From JAHHLP01 sp041609895 (lineage in GTDB: Bacteria > Bacteroidota > Rhodothermia > Rhodothermales > JABDKH01): a DNA stretch of 22,662 bases. The notes under the pieces are model-generated. The model was given only the letters and a program-made list of their open reading frames with translations. It was not told where the DNA came from and did not search any database. Of this stretch, positions 1-8,426 are shown piece by piece. Within the stretch, counting starts at the first letter, position 1; the number at the start of each line of letters is the position of its first letter. The stretch spans positions 1 to 22,662 of the forward strand of contig JBFIPX010000034.1 of assembly GCA_041609895.1 (NCBI GenBank), read 5' to 3'. The translations under genes and the position numbers were made by a program.

Positions 1-1
1 A

Positions 2-277
2 CAGGAGTCCTTTGATGCGGAGGAGGAGCGAACGATTCGTGTCTTCTTTGATTCGGAGAGTTATGGACACGCGCGGCGTTCCATTCCCGCGCGCATTCGG
101 TCAGAGGAAAGCGTCGACGGCGGCTTTGTGGTGACGTTCGGCTTCGACAACTTGGCTTATGTGGCACGCTGGCTTCTGCGGTTCGGGATGCACGCAAAAG
201 TGCTGGAGCCGAAGGAGTTGATGACGAAGGTGCAGAAAGAGGCCAAACAGCTCGCCGCGCTTTACCGGTCGGGGTGA
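2..277 (+). CDS. WYL-domain transcriptional regulator, C-terminal part (5' end outside window)
   Basis: The frame is open from the window's left edge and stops with TGA at 275-277, giving the last 91 residues of a longer protein. The end of the translation, with the pattern FDNLAYVARWLLRFG followed by A-KVLEP-EL and EAKQLAALY, is the usual C-terminal (WCX) extension of WYL-domain regulators. These combine an N-terminal winged helix with a WYL ligand-sensing domain and often regulate DNA-damage or stress genes. The winged helix and the WYL motif itself lie outside the window, so the regulated genes cannot be judged. The gene is convergent with mfd, whose stop lies 90 bp further on. The family is fairly sure from the tail alone; the function is not. 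Confidence 0.8.
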   Translation, partial: QESFDAEEERTIRVFFDSESYGHARRSIPARIRSEESVDGGFVVTFGFDNLAYVARWLLRFGMHAKVLEPKELMTKVQKEAKQLAALYRSG

Positions 278-367
278 TCAGGAAGTAGCCGTCGCCATCG
301 AAATGCTGCGTTGACTTCGCGGCGTGGACACATCGCGGAATGGTCGGGAGAGCCGGACTATCCTTCG

Positions 368-3300
368 TCACGCGACAGTCTCAGCAGTGACCGTCGAAAT
401 GCTAGCCGCAATCGCGCGAAGGATTTCAATTGCATCTTCCAGTCGGTCTACCTCCTGAACAATGATGCGCGTCGTCCCTTTCTTCGACTCCTTGACGACG
501 TAGCGCCGATCGAGGTCGGCGGCGGCGGCCAGCAATGGATGGAAGATAGTCTGGTAGAAGTGCGGGTCGTCGTCTGTTTTTGGGATGGAAAGAAAGAGTC
601 GTTGGTTCTTGTAGGCTACCCTGGTCAAGCGTAGGCTCTGTCCAAGTATCCGAAGCTCCATGGCAATCATCAGGTTGTCTACTTCGGGCGGTGGTGAGCC
701 GAACCGGTCGGCCAGTTCTTCCGTGATTGCCTGCAGCGAACCGACGCTCGATGCTTCGCTGATGCGTCGGTACATGTTGAGCCGTTCTACGTTGTCGGAC
801 AGATAGTTATCGGGAATCAGCGCCGGTTCTTCCAGGTCGACGGATGTCTCTGCGGCCATCGGTGGCGGAGCACCTTCGAACACATCGGAGAACTCTTCCG
901 ACCGTAGTTCCTGGACCGCTTCATCCAGAATACGATGGTAGGTTTCAAACCCCACATCTTCTATGAAACCGCTCTGCTCGGCACCCAGCATGCTGCCGGC
1001 CCCGCGTATGTCGAGGTCGCGCATGGCGAGGTTGAAGCCGCTGCCAAGGTCACTGAACTCCTCGACGGCCTGCAGGCGTTGGCGAGCCTCGCGGGTCAGG
1101 CCATGGATGGAGGGCACGAGGAGGTAGCAGAAAGCCTTCCGGTTGGAGCGTCCGACGCGGCCGCGTAGCTGGTGCAGTTCGGCAAGGCCAAAGCGGTCGG
1201 CACGATTGATGATCATCGTGTTGGCGTTGGCGATATCGAGTCCATTTTCGATGATGTTCGTGCTCACGAGGACGTCGAACTTGCCGTTCTTGAAATCGAA
1301 CATGACGCGCTCGAGCGTGGACGCCTTCATCTGTCCGTGTGCCACCTGAATCCGAACCCCGGGTAGCAGCGATCGAAGCATTGCGGAGACCTCCTCGATG
1401 GACTGCACCCTATTGTGGATGAAGAACACCTGCCCGTCTCTGGCCAACTCGTAGCGGATCGCATCGCGGATGAGATGTTTGTCGAACGTGTGGATCTCGG
1501 TCGCGATCGGTTGGCGGTTTGGCGGTGGCGTCGCGACGATCGAGAGGTCGCGCGCGCCCATGAGTGAAAACTGGAGCGTGCGCGGGATCGGTGTGGCGGT
1601 GAGTGTGAGCGTGTCGACTTCAGCGCGGAGGGCTCGCAGCTTTTCTTTTGCTGCGACGCCAAAGCGCTGTTCTTCATCGATAATGATGAGGCCGAGATTC
1701 TTGAACCGGATGTCCTTCGAGGTCAAGCGGTGCGTCCCGATCACGATGTCGACCTCTCCCCTCTCAAGGCCTTCTATCACCTTGCTCTGGTCGTCTTTCG
1801 AGCGGAATCGGGAGATGACCTCGACAGATACGGGATAACGGCCCAGCCGATCGTTGAACGTCTCGTAATGCTGGGACGCGAGAATGGTGGTTGGCACGAG
1901 GACGGCGACTTGCTTTCCGTCTTGCACGGCCTTGAAGGCAGCCCGCACCGCGATTTCCGTCTTGCCGAATCCGACGTCACCGCATACGAGCCGGTCCATA
2001 GGTGTCGGTTTCTCCATGTCCGCCTTGACGGCCTCGGCGGCTGTTCCCTGGTCGGGGGTGTCCTCGTACTGGAAGGAAGCCTCCATCTCCCGTTGCCACA
2101 GTGTGTCCGGCGGGAAGGCGTAGCCAGGCGTGGCGACTCGGCGGGCGTAGATCTTGATCAGGTCGCGAGCGATGTCCTTGACGCGCTTCTTGGTCCGTGC
2201 CTTCGTCTTCTCCCACTGTCCGGAGCCGAGCTTGGTAAGTCGCGGACGGTGACCTTCCTTGCCGGTATAGCGATGGAGCTTGTGTAGTGCGTTGATGTTG
2301 ACGTACAGCACGTCGTCGTCTCGGTACTCGAGCCTTACGCTCTCCTGATAGCGGTCACGAACGCGGACCTTCTTGAGCCCGGCGAAGCGCCCGATTCCAT
2401 AGTCGACGTGCACCACGAAGTCGCCGGGCGTGAGGTTGCGAAGTTCGCGCAGGCTGATGCCGCCCTTGCGCTTGGCGCGTCGCCGTGTGGACGGGCGGTG
2501 ATAGCGGTCGAAGATCTGGTGGTCGGTGTAGAGCGCGATCCCGGCTTTCGGCAGTTCGAATCCTTCGTGGAGTGAATCCAGACGGAGTTCGAGATGGAGC
2601 GACGCCAGCTCGTGCTCCAGAAGATCCTCCAGGCGACTCAATTGCCCACTGCTATCGCATAGAATGATCGTTTTGATTTGTTGGTCAGCCAGCGTTACCA
2701 GTTGCTTCTTGAGCAATTTGATACTGCTGTTGAAGCTGGGCTGAGGTCGGCCGCCGATCGATATGGCTAGCCCATTCTTCCCACCAAATGCAGATCCGAA
2801 CCCGACCCGACGAAAGCGCTGTTGACGAGTCGTGAAGGTCGCGCGGTCGAGGTACACGTCGGCTACCGCTGGCAGGGGCTGGGGCGAGGCACCGGGCTCG
2901 GAGTTCGCGGTTTCGTTCTCACCTTCCTCGCCTGCATGGGGGTCCCGGCCCTCCAGGCCCCTGCTGTCTTCGGAGCCAACGGCCCTTTCCAGTGCCTCGC
3001 CCCGTGCAGCCTGTGCGGATTCATACAGTTCATCCAACCGCTCCTCCAGCAACTGTTCATCAACCGTTATGACGATTGCGCCCTCACCGAGGAAATCAAA
3101 GAGCGGGGCGTATGGACCGATGGTTGCGCCGGGACGCTCGAGATTCGGGACGAGATAGCATTCGCTGACACGACTCACGGAGCGCTGCGTGTGGATGTCG
3201 ATCTCCCGAATCGAATCCACTTCGTCTCCGAAAAATTCCAGGCGGAACGGGAAATCCCCAGCGAAAGGATATACGTCGAGGATGCCGCCGCGCAGGGCCA

Positions 3301-3841
3301 ACTGCCCCGGCTCTTCAATGAATTCCACATGCTCGAATGCGTGCGACACGAGGTGGTCGATGAGGTCCTGCGGTTTCCAGGTGTCCCCCACGCTTACCCG
3401 AACAGACTCTTCTTCGAGGGTTCTCCGCTCGGGCACTTTCTCAAAGATGGCATCCGCGCTGGCCACAATGATCCGCCGGGGGTTTCTTACGATAGCCTGA
3501 AGCGCGTCGGCGCGTGTGATGAGTCCCGCGGGGTCGTGCAGTTGTTCTTCGTCAAATGGCTTGTAGCCCGTTGGCGGGAAGAAGAGGACGTCGTCGAGGT
3601 TTTCGTGCAGCTGTTCCAGGTCGGACTCCAGGAACGCTGCTGAATCGGGATCCGGCGTGACGCAAAGGATTGTGGCGTCGACTGCGTCAAAAAGGGCCGA
3701 AATCACGAATGCCGGCAAGGAGCCGGACGCATTGCGTACAGTGACGGGAGCGCGTTGCTCGACCGTGCCGCCGAGAGCATCAACAAGCTCGGCGACGCCG
3801 CCGCTCGCGGCGACAAGCTGCTTAACTTCGGCCAGCCGCAC
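368..3841 (-). CDS. mfd: Transcription-repair coupling factor Mfd
   Basis: Mfd is a DNA translocase that removes RNA polymerase stalled at lesions and recruits UvrA, starting transcription-coupled repair. At 1157 aa it has the normal family length. In order it shows a UvrB-like N-terminal module (about 1-270), an acidic low-complexity stretch (about 275-325), the RNA polymerase-interacting domain beginning at LTPGDFVVHVDYGIGRFAGL (about 468-490), Walker A GDVGFGKT with K627, the DEEQ box at 722-725, the TATPIPRTL motif (about 747), motif VI QLRGRVGR (891-898) and the C-terminal TRCF domain. The start is GTG with no clear Shine-Dalgarno. The frame stays open upstream to a stop near 4010 but offers no ATG, so a slightly longer form is possible. 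uvrA lies about 10 kb away on the same strand. Confidence 0.97.
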   Translation of the reverse strand: MRLAEVKQLVAASGGVAELVDALGGTVEQRAPVTVRNASGSLPAFVISALFDAVDATILCVTPDPDSAAFLESDLEQLHENLDDVLFFPPTGYKPFDEEQLHDPAGLITRADALQAIVRNPRRIIVASADAIFEKVPERRTLEEESVRVSVGDTWKPQDLIDHLVSHAFEHVEFIEEPGQLALRGGILDVYPFAGDFPFRLEFFGDEVDSIREIDIHTQRSVSRVSECYLVPNLERPGATIGPYAPLFDFLGEGAIVITVDEQLLEERLDELYESAQAARGEALERAVGSEDSRGLEGRDPHAGEEGENETANSEPGASPQPLPAVADVYLDRATFTTRQQRFRRVGFGSAFGGKNGLAISIGGRPQPSFNSSIKLLKKQLVTLADQQIKTIILCDSSGQLSRLEDLLEHELASLHLELRLDSLHEGFELPKAGIALYTDHQIFDRYHRPSTRRRAKRKGGISLRELRNLTPGDFVVHVDYGIGRFAGLKKVRVRDRYQESVRLEYRDDDVLYVNINALHKLHRYTGKEGHRPRLTKLGSGQWEKTKARTKKRVKDIARDLIKIYARRVATPGYAFPPDTLWQREMEASFQYEDTPDQGTAAEAVKADMEKPTPMDRLVCGDVGFGKTEIAVRAAFKAVQDGKQVAVLVPTTILASQHYETFNDRLGRYPVSVEVISRFRSKDDQSKVIEGLERGEVDIVIGTHRLTSKDIRFKNLGLIIIDEEQRFGVAAKEKLRALRAEVDTLTLTATPIPRTLQFSLMGARDLSIVATPPPNRQPIATEIHTFDKHLIRDAIRYELARDGQVFFIHNRVQSIEEVSAMLRSLLPGVRIQVAHGQMKASTLERVMFDFKNGKFDVLVSTNIIENGLDIANANTMIINRADRFGLAELHQLRGRVGRSNRKAFCYLLVPSIHGLTREARQRLQAVEEFSDLGSGFNLAMRDLDIRGAGSMLGAEQSGFIEDVGFETYHRILDEAVQELRSEEFSDVFEGAPPPMAAETSVDLEEPALIPDNYLSDNVERLNMYRRISEASSVGSLQAITEELADRFGSPPPEVDNLMIAMELRILGQSLRLTRVAYKNQRLFLSIPKTDDDPHFYQTIFHPLLAAAADLDRRYVVKESKKGTTRIIVQEVDRLEDAIEILRAIAASISTVTAETVA

Positions 3842-4014
3842 GGTAGAAGTTTCTGGTGGGAGTTGAGAACGTGGACGCTTACTCGGATGAACGCCACCGG
3901 TTCAATGCATCGATGAGAACGCTCCGGAGACGAGTTGTTGAACCCCGCTGACCCGCCAGGGGCGTGAACGCTGTCTACTGGCTTCCGGGGAAGCAATCCC
4001 AAATTTTGTCACGC

Positions 4015-4030
4015 GGTTTCACGGGAAACG
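4015..4030 (+). promoter_or_regulatory. parS-like ParB-binding site, copy 1 (degenerate ends)
   Basis: The sequence is GGTTTCACGGGAAACG. Its 14-bp core GTTTCACGGGAAAC is identical to copies 2 and 3; only the two outermost bases differ. Compared with the consensus parS TGTTTCACGTGAAACA it has T to G at position 10 plus the two end changes. It begins exactly 46 bp before copy 2. Confidence 0.6.
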
Positions 4031-4060
4031 TGTGCACGATGGCACGCGATCCGATTGTCA

Positions 4061-4076
4061 TGTTTCACGGGAAACA
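4061..4076 (+). promoter_or_regulatory. parS-like ParB-binding site, copy 2
   Basis: The sequence TGTTTCACGGGAAACA matches consensus parS (TGTTTCACGTGAAACA) at 15 of 16 positions; the one difference is T to G at position 10. It is flanked by A and T, which extends the symmetry to 18 bp. It lies in the centre of the three-site array. ParB binds such sites to load onto origin-proximal DNA for chromosome segregation; binding here is inferred. Confidence 0.7.
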
Positions 4077-4106
4077 TAGGCACACGGGCAGGTCATCCGG
4101 CCTCGA

Positions 4107-4122
4107 TGTTTCACGGGAAACA
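4107..4122 (+). promoter_or_regulatory. parS-like ParB-binding site, copy 3
   Basis: The sequence is identical to copy 2 (TGTTTCACGGGAAACA), in the same orientation, and starts 46 bp after it. The same variant base at position 10 in all three copies shows that the site is a maintained sequence, not random decay of consensus parS. It ends 9 bp before the murQ stop codon. Confidence 0.7.
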
Positions 4123-4131
4123 TAGGTGAAG

Positions 4132-5043
4132 TTACTCGATGGCGGCGCGAACGAATCCGCTGCTGCTCGCGAGCCGCGCCCGCGCCTCATCGAGCGATAC
4201 GTTACCTAGAATCATCACCAGGGCCGTCTTTACGTGTCCACCCGCCGTCTCCAGCACGGCTGCCGCCTCGTCGTAGTCCACACCCGTCACCATCATGACG
4301 ACGCGTTTTGATCGCTCGACGAGCTTCTTGCTGGTCATCTGCAGATCGATCATCATGTTGTGATAGACCTTGCCCAACCGAACCATCGACGCCGTCGTGA
4401 TCATGTTGAGAACGAGCTTCTGCGCCGTCCCGGCCTTCATACGCGTAGAACCCATGATGACCTCGGGGCCGACCACCGGGCAGATGGCCACGTCAACATC
4501 AAGGTTGAATTCTGACCGTGGGTTGCAGGTGACGAAGAGGGTGCGGCACCCTAGCGATCGGGCATATTCCACAGCGCCCACCACGTAGGGGGTACGCCGA
4601 CTCGCGGCGATCCCGCACACCACATCGTTCGGCGTGACGCCGTCAGCCTCCAGATCGCGCTTTCCGTCTGCTTCGACGTCCTCTGCCCCTTCCTGGGAGC
4701 GGAAGACGGCCTCGCGTCCTCCCGCGATGATCCCGCGCACCAACTCCGGCGGGGTTCCGTAGGTGGGTGGGCACTCGGACGCGTCCAGTATGCCAAGCCG
4801 GCCGCTGGTGCCGGCGCCCACGTAGATCAGGCTCCCACCCGACCGGAACGCATCGACCACGATATCTACCGCCTCGGTGATATAGGGAATCTCCTTGCGG
4901 ACAGCCTCCGGGACGAGATGGTCCTCGGCGTTTATGATCTCCAGAATCTCAGCCGTGGTGGCCGAGTCAATATTTTCCGAACGAGGGTTCCGCTGCTCGG
5001 TTGCTAACCCCTGTATCTCCTCAAACAACTTCCGGTCAGGCAT
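4132..5043 (-). CDS. murQ: N-acetylmuramic acid 6-phosphate etherase MurQ
   Basis: MurQ cleaves the lactyl ether of MurNAc-6-phosphate to give GlcNAc-6-phosphate and D-lactate, a cytoplasmic step of peptidoglycan recycling. At 303 aa it has the normal length. It shows the N-terminal TEQRNP motif (15-20), the SIS-type phosphosugar-binding loop YVGAGTSGRLG (74-84), the ASECPPTYG block with the expected catalytic E90, a second expected acid E121, and the family signature GSTRMKAGTAQK (198-209). The ATG start is supported by a GGAGGT Shine-Dalgarno at 5047-5052, one of the few good ones in this window. It is divergent from recF (103-bp gap). No MurNAc kinase or transporter gene is adjacent. Confidence 0.97.
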   Translation of the reverse strand: MPDRKLFEEIQGLATEQRNPRSENIDSATTAEILEIINAEDHLVPEAVRKEIPYITEAVDIVVDAFRSGGSLIYVGAGTSGRLGILDASECPPTYGTPPELVRGIIAGGREAVFRSQEGAEDVEADGKRDLEADGVTPNDVVCGIAASRRTPYVVGAVEYARSLGCRTLFVTCNPRSEFNLDVDVAICPVVGPEVIMGSTRMKAGTAQKLVLNMITTASMVRLGKVYHNMMIDLQMTSKKLVERSKRVVMMVTGVDYDEAAAVLETAGGHVKTALVMILGNVSLDEARARLASSSGFVRAAIE

Positions 5044-5146
5044 CGAACCTCCAGGATGATTACGTGGGCCGTTTAAAACAGTATCTTGATTCTCGGGTTA
5101 AAAGCTAACACCGTCGATTGAATTCACAACCCGTCTCCACTTCCGC

Positions 5147-6316
5147 GTGATCATCGAGGAGATTTCCGCCAGGTCGTTCCGCTCCCACTCCGACGCGACC
5201 GTCCGGTTCAGCGACAAGGTGAACGCCGTCTGCGGCCCGAACGGTGCCGGCAAGACAAACTTTCTCGAAGCCATTCACTATCTCTGTCTGACCAAGAGCT
5301 TCCTTACGTCTTCGGATAGTTACGCGCTGCAAAAAGGCGCACCGCATTTCGAGGTGCGGGGCACATTCAAGATGAGCACGAGGTCGCCCGCAGATGTCCG
5401 CATCGCGTATGTACCGGGCGAGGGGAAGTCGGCGTTTGTCAACGGCGCTCCACTCGAGAAACTCTCCGAGATCGTAGGCCGATTTCCGATCGTGGTGCTG
5501 GCGCCTGACGACCATGCACTCACCTCTGGCGGCCCTGAGGAACGTCGCCGCTGGCTTGACAACATATTGAGCCAGGCGCACCCTGTATATCTCGCCGATT
5601 TGCTGGCCTTTCGACGCGCGCTCAAACAACGCAACGCGCTGCTGAGGAGGTTGAAAGGACAGGGACATCGTAAGGACAGCGCACTCGATTCATGGACGGA
5701 AAGAGTCGTCGAGATCGGAGGCCGGGTTGCAGCCCGACGCGCACAGTTCATTGACAAGTTCTTACCGTTTCTCGATCGTGCGTTTCGTACGATCGAGGAG
5801 GTCGCGGAGCGACCCAGCATCCAGTATCAGACTTTCGCGCCGCCGGATGGCCGGCACGAGCTTGGCAAGGTGGTCGAAGCGTTTCGCGGAAGGCTCGAGG
5901 AGGTTGCCGCCCGAGAGTGTGAGCAGGGACGAACCCTCGTCGGTCCGCACCGCGATGAGCTTGTCTTCCGCCTGGACAACATGGAGGTGCGCCGGTACGC
6001 CTCCCAGGGACAGCACCGCACCTTCGCCGTCGCCTTAAAGGTGGCGCAGTATTTCTACATGACAGACGTGAATGAGGAGCCACCCGTTTTCCTGATGGAC
6101 GATGTGCTGGACAACCTGGATCCGTCGCGAAGGGCGGCAATACTGACACTGCTATTGTCAGACAGAATCGGACAGTCAATCATTACGGCGTCTGACGAGC
6201 GACTGTTTGATTCGGCCGTTGACTTTTCGTCGCATCATCATAGTTTAATCCCGGTCCGCCCCAAGGCGTCGACCGAAATTGGTGTCGCGGCGGCTACTGA
6301 ATCGTCGTCGGTGTAG
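5147..6316 (+). CDS. recF: DNA replication and repair protein RecF
   Basis: RecF is an SMC-like ATPase that, with RecO and RecR, loads RecA at single-strand gaps. The 389-aa product has Walker A GPNGAGKT (30-37) followed by the typical NFLEAI helix, GPHRDEL (about 265), the ABC signature-like SQGQHRTFAVALK (about 284-296), and Walker B plus D-loop FLMDDVLDNLD (about 315-325). The GTG start places IIEEISARSFRSH where RecF proteins normally begin. No Shine-Dalgarno is visible, and the only other upstream option is a weak ATT. The protein is slightly longer than usual because of a C-terminal tail of about 20 residues. The gene is followed after 26 bp by an M48 protease gene on the same strand. 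recF often lies near the replication origin, which fits the nearby parS-like array. Confidence 0.96.
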   Translation: MIIEEISARSFRSHSDATVRFSDKVNAVCGPNGAGKTNFLEAIHYLCLTKSFLTSSDSYALQKGAPHFEVRGTFKMSTRSPADVRIAYVPGEGKSAFVNGAPLEKLSEIVGRFPIVVLAPDDHALTSGGPEERRRWLDNILSQAHPVYLADLLAFRRALKQRNALLRRLKGQGHRKDSALDSWTERVVEIGGRVAARRAQFIDKFLPFLDRAFRTIEEVAERPSIQYQTFAPPDGRHELGKVVEAFRGRLEEVAARECEQGRTLVGPHRDELVFRLDNMEVRRYASQGQHRTFAVALKVAQYFYMTDVNEEPPVFLMDDVLDNLDPSRRAAILTLLLSDRIGQSIITASDERLFDSAVDFSSHHHSLIPVRPKASTEIGVAAATESSSV

Positions 6317-6342
6317 GTACCACTATTTACTACTCGGTGTAA

Positions 6343-7830
6343 ATGTATAAATTTCAATATGTTAATAGTATCGTAGCGGGTCTTGTCCTGGCCCTGTTCG
6401 TTGCCGCGTGCGTCGTGCAGCGCAATCCGGTGACTGGTAACAAGAGGGCCTACGGGTATTCGTGGGAACAGGAGAAGCAAATTGGTGCTGAGGCCGATCC
6501 GCAGATAATCGCTCAGTATGGTTTGTACCCGGATGAGAAGCTGAGCAACTATGTGTCGTCCATCGGTCAGAAGGTCCTCGCTGAAAGCCACCTTCGCCGC
6601 GACGACACGCCGGCCGAGTACCGGTCGCTCGCGTTTCACTTTCGTGTCCTCGACAGCCCGGTCGTGAACGCGTTCGCCCTTCCGGGAGGATACATCTACG
6701 TTACGCGTGGCCTTCTGTCACATCTCGGCAATGAGGCACAGCTCGCCGTCGTCCTCGGACATGAGATCGGTCACGTCGCCGGTCGGCACGCATCCAAGAG
6801 GGCGCTCCAGTCGCAGCTCGGTCAGCTCGGCCTGATCGGAGGCGCCATCATCGGACAGGAAGTGCTCGGTCTTCCGGGCCAGGACCTGCTGTCGGCGGGA
6901 GGGACGGTCGCGCAACTGCTATTTCTCAGTTATGGTCGAGACGACGAGCGGGAGTCGGATCGGCTCGGGGTGGAGTACGCCGCTCTGTCCGGGTACCAGG
7001 CGGCGGAAGGTGCTGAGTTCTTTGTCTCACTAAAGCGCATCGGCGAACAGTCGGGACAAAGTATCCCCGGTTTCATGTCGACGCACCCCGACCCCGGCGA
7101 GAGGGAAAACAGGATCAAGGAGATGGCGAACGAGTGGGGAGCCCGCGTCCCCATGACGGTCGTGGATCGCGACGGGTATCTTTCGATGATCGACGGCATC
7201 GTCTACGGCGAGGACCCCAGGCAAGGGTATACCGAGAACGAAGTGTTCTACCATCCGCAGTTGCGGTTCCAGTTTCCAGTGCCTCCCGGCTACACCGTCA
7301 TCAACCAGCCGACGCAGGTGGCGATGATTGAACCGAATCAGAAGGCGATCGCGGTATTGTCGCTCGCACAGAACGTTTCGTCGTCGTCGGACGCCGCGCA
7401 GAAGATCGCATCCCAGGAGGGCGTCAGCGTGGTCGAATCAGGCCGGACCACCGTCAACGGCAATCCGGCGTATCGTCTCTTGGGAGACGCCCAGACGAAC
7501 AACCAGGTCATCCGCTTTCTCGCCTATTACATCGAATATGGTGGGAATATCTATCAGATCCTTGGCTACGCGGCAAAGACGGAATTCGGCGCCTACCGAG
7601 ACACGTTCACGCGAACGATGACGGGCTTCCGATCGGTGAGTGACCCGGCCGTCCTCAATGTCCAGCCCATCCGCGTTAATGTCCGATCGGTGTCGAACGG
7701 CGGCACTTTCTCAAGCCTCGTATCCGGCAGCTTGCCGCAAAAGGTGTCGGTAGAGGAAATCGCTATCCTCAATCAGGTCGGATCGAGTGAATCAATCGAG
7801 GCGGGCCGAAAGCTCAAGTTCGTCCGGTAG
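6343..7830 (+). CDS. M48-family zinc metalloprotease, predicted lipoprotein
   Basis: This is a predicted envelope-anchored peptidase of the BepA/LoiP-like M48 group, which degrade or help fold outer-membrane proteins. The 495-aa product starts with a lipoprotein signal: a hydrophobic segment at 8-20 and a lipobox VAAC with C23. The catalytic motif HEIGH is at 140-144. The third zinc ligand is probably E202 in ERESD, matching the ExxxD pattern of the family. STHPDPGERENRI follows near 247, as is common in these proteases. After about residue 300 comes a beta-rich accessory region. The end (SVEEIAILNQVGSSESIEAGRKLKFVR-type) resembles a LysM-like module seen at the end of related proteases. The ATG start has no clear Shine-Dalgarno. 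It may be co-transcribed with recF. Its stop is only 5 bp from the stop of the converging MaoC gene. Confidence 0.93.
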   Translation: MYKFQYVNSIVAGLVLALFVAACVVQRNPVTGNKRAYGYSWEQEKQIGAEADPQIIAQYGLYPDEKLSNYVSSIGQKVLAESHLRRDDTPAEYRSLAFHFRVLDSPVVNAFALPGGYIYVTRGLLSHLGNEAQLAVVLGHEIGHVAGRHASKRALQSQLGQLGLIGGAIIGQEVLGLPGQDLLSAGGTVAQLLFLSYGRDDERESDRLGVEYAALSGYQAAEGAEFFVSLKRIGEQSGQSIPGFMSTHPDPGERENRIKEMANEWGARVPMTVVDRDGYLSMIDGIVYGEDPRQGYTENEVFYHPQLRFQFPVPPGYTVINQPTQVAMIEPNQKAIAVLSLAQNVSSSSDAAQKIASQEGVSVVESGRTTVNGNPAYRLLGDAQTNNQVIRFLAYYIEYGGNIYQILGYAAKTEFGAYRDTFTRTMTGFRSVSDPAVLNVQPIRVNVRSVSNGGTFSSLVSGSLPQKVSVEEIAILNQVGSSESIEAGRKLKFVR

Positions 7831-7835
7831 GTGCG

Positions 7836-8255
7836 TCAGACGGCTCCCTCTCCGGGTGGTATCAGCGTTGCCTCACCGCCAAGCGCGATCCGCCCGTCGA
7901 TGTACACAAAAACTTTCATACGAATGTGCCGGCGCTTCTCGATTTTCTCGGCAACCTTGACCTCCGCCGTCACCGTCGACCCGACGGGCACCGGTCTGAG
8001 AAACTTGCACGTGATCGACACGGCCACCGAGCCATGCCCGGGAAAGTCCCGCCCCAGGACCTTCGAAATGATACCTGCAAGGAATACGCCGTGAACGATC
8101 GGCTTTTCGAAACGCGTAGTGGCAGCGTACTCGGGATCAACGTGCAGGGGATTGTCGTCGCCGGTAATGTCCGCGAAAGCCCTGACGTCTTCCGCGGTGA
8201 TCTCACGATCGACAGAATATGACTGGCCGACTTCGAGCGATTCGTAGGTATGCAT
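7836..8255 (-). CDS. MaoC-like (R)-specific enoyl-CoA hydratase, hot-dog fold
   Basis: This is a single-domain MaoC/PhaJ-type hydratase, expected to act on enoyl-CoA thioesters or a related substrate. The family signature is intact: in SITGDDNPLHVD-type sequence, D33 and H38 match the catalytic Asp-x4-His pair. It is followed by RFEKPIVHGVFLAGIIS, the typical hydratase-2 helix. I chose the ATG at 8255 (139 aa, MHTYESLEVGQ...) because homologues usually start just before the EVGQ motif. A TTG at 8267 would add four residues. It is divergent from the MMPL exporter gene (171 bp) and convergent with the M48 protease gene. The substrate cannot be told from sequence; polyester, fatty-acid and other acyl-CoA pathways are all possible. 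Confidence 0.88.
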   Translation of the reverse strand: MHTYESLEVGQSYSVDREITAEDVRAFADITGDDNPLHVDPEYAATTRFEKPIVHGVFLAGIISKVLGRDFPGHGSVAVSITCKFLRPVPVGSTVTAEVKVAEKIEKRRHIRMKVFVYIDGRIALGGEATLIPPGEGAV

Positions 8256-8360
8256 CCTGGTTGACAATGATCATGAGAAATGCCGAGGCGTCAATTTAGT
8301 CGGGCTCCGTCACAAACGAAAAAGATGCTCGGCTGCGATAGCGAACTCCCGAGTGAGCAG

Positions 8361-8394
8361 GTCGTAACAAGGCGCCCTGTTTACTGCACCTCCT
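8361..8394 (+). other. Short stretch resembling the 3' end of 16S rRNA
   Basis: GTCGTAACAAGG (8361-8372) is identical to the conserved segment near the 3' end of bacterial 16S rRNA. It is followed after 14 bp by CACCTCCT (8387-8394), the anti-Shine-Dalgarno. In real 16S rRNA the gap is about 27 nt, and nothing else here matches. It could be a decayed rRNA fragment or coincidence. Confidence 0.3.
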
Positions 8395-8426
8395 CGCTCA
8401 CGCTCAACGCTCTTCAGACCTGACGA

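Larger units (their letters stand above)
3842..4131. other. Gene-free region between mfd and murQ carrying a parS-like array
   Basis: No convincing coding sequence lies in these 290 bp; the open frames here are extensions or shadows of mfd. The half nearest murQ holds three copies of a 16-bp near-palindrome at a fixed 46-bp step (listed separately). The half nearest mfd should hold the mfd promoter, but I cannot pick out convincing -33/-7 or -35/-10 elements. Confidence 0.6.

Noticed and set aside
2822..3643. 273-aa open frame on the + strand
   Set aside because: It lies entirely antisense to mfd, has no family resemblance, and comes from the high GC content of the opposite strand.
4015..4122. 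CRISPR-like array (three repeats with equal 30-bp spacers)
   Set aside because: The repeat is only 16 bp, is a parS-like palindrome, the spacers resemble each other (about half the bases match), and no cas gene is present.
5105..5668. 187-aa open frame on the - strand
   Set aside because: It is antisense to recF, whose motifs are intact. The protein looks like a shadow translation.
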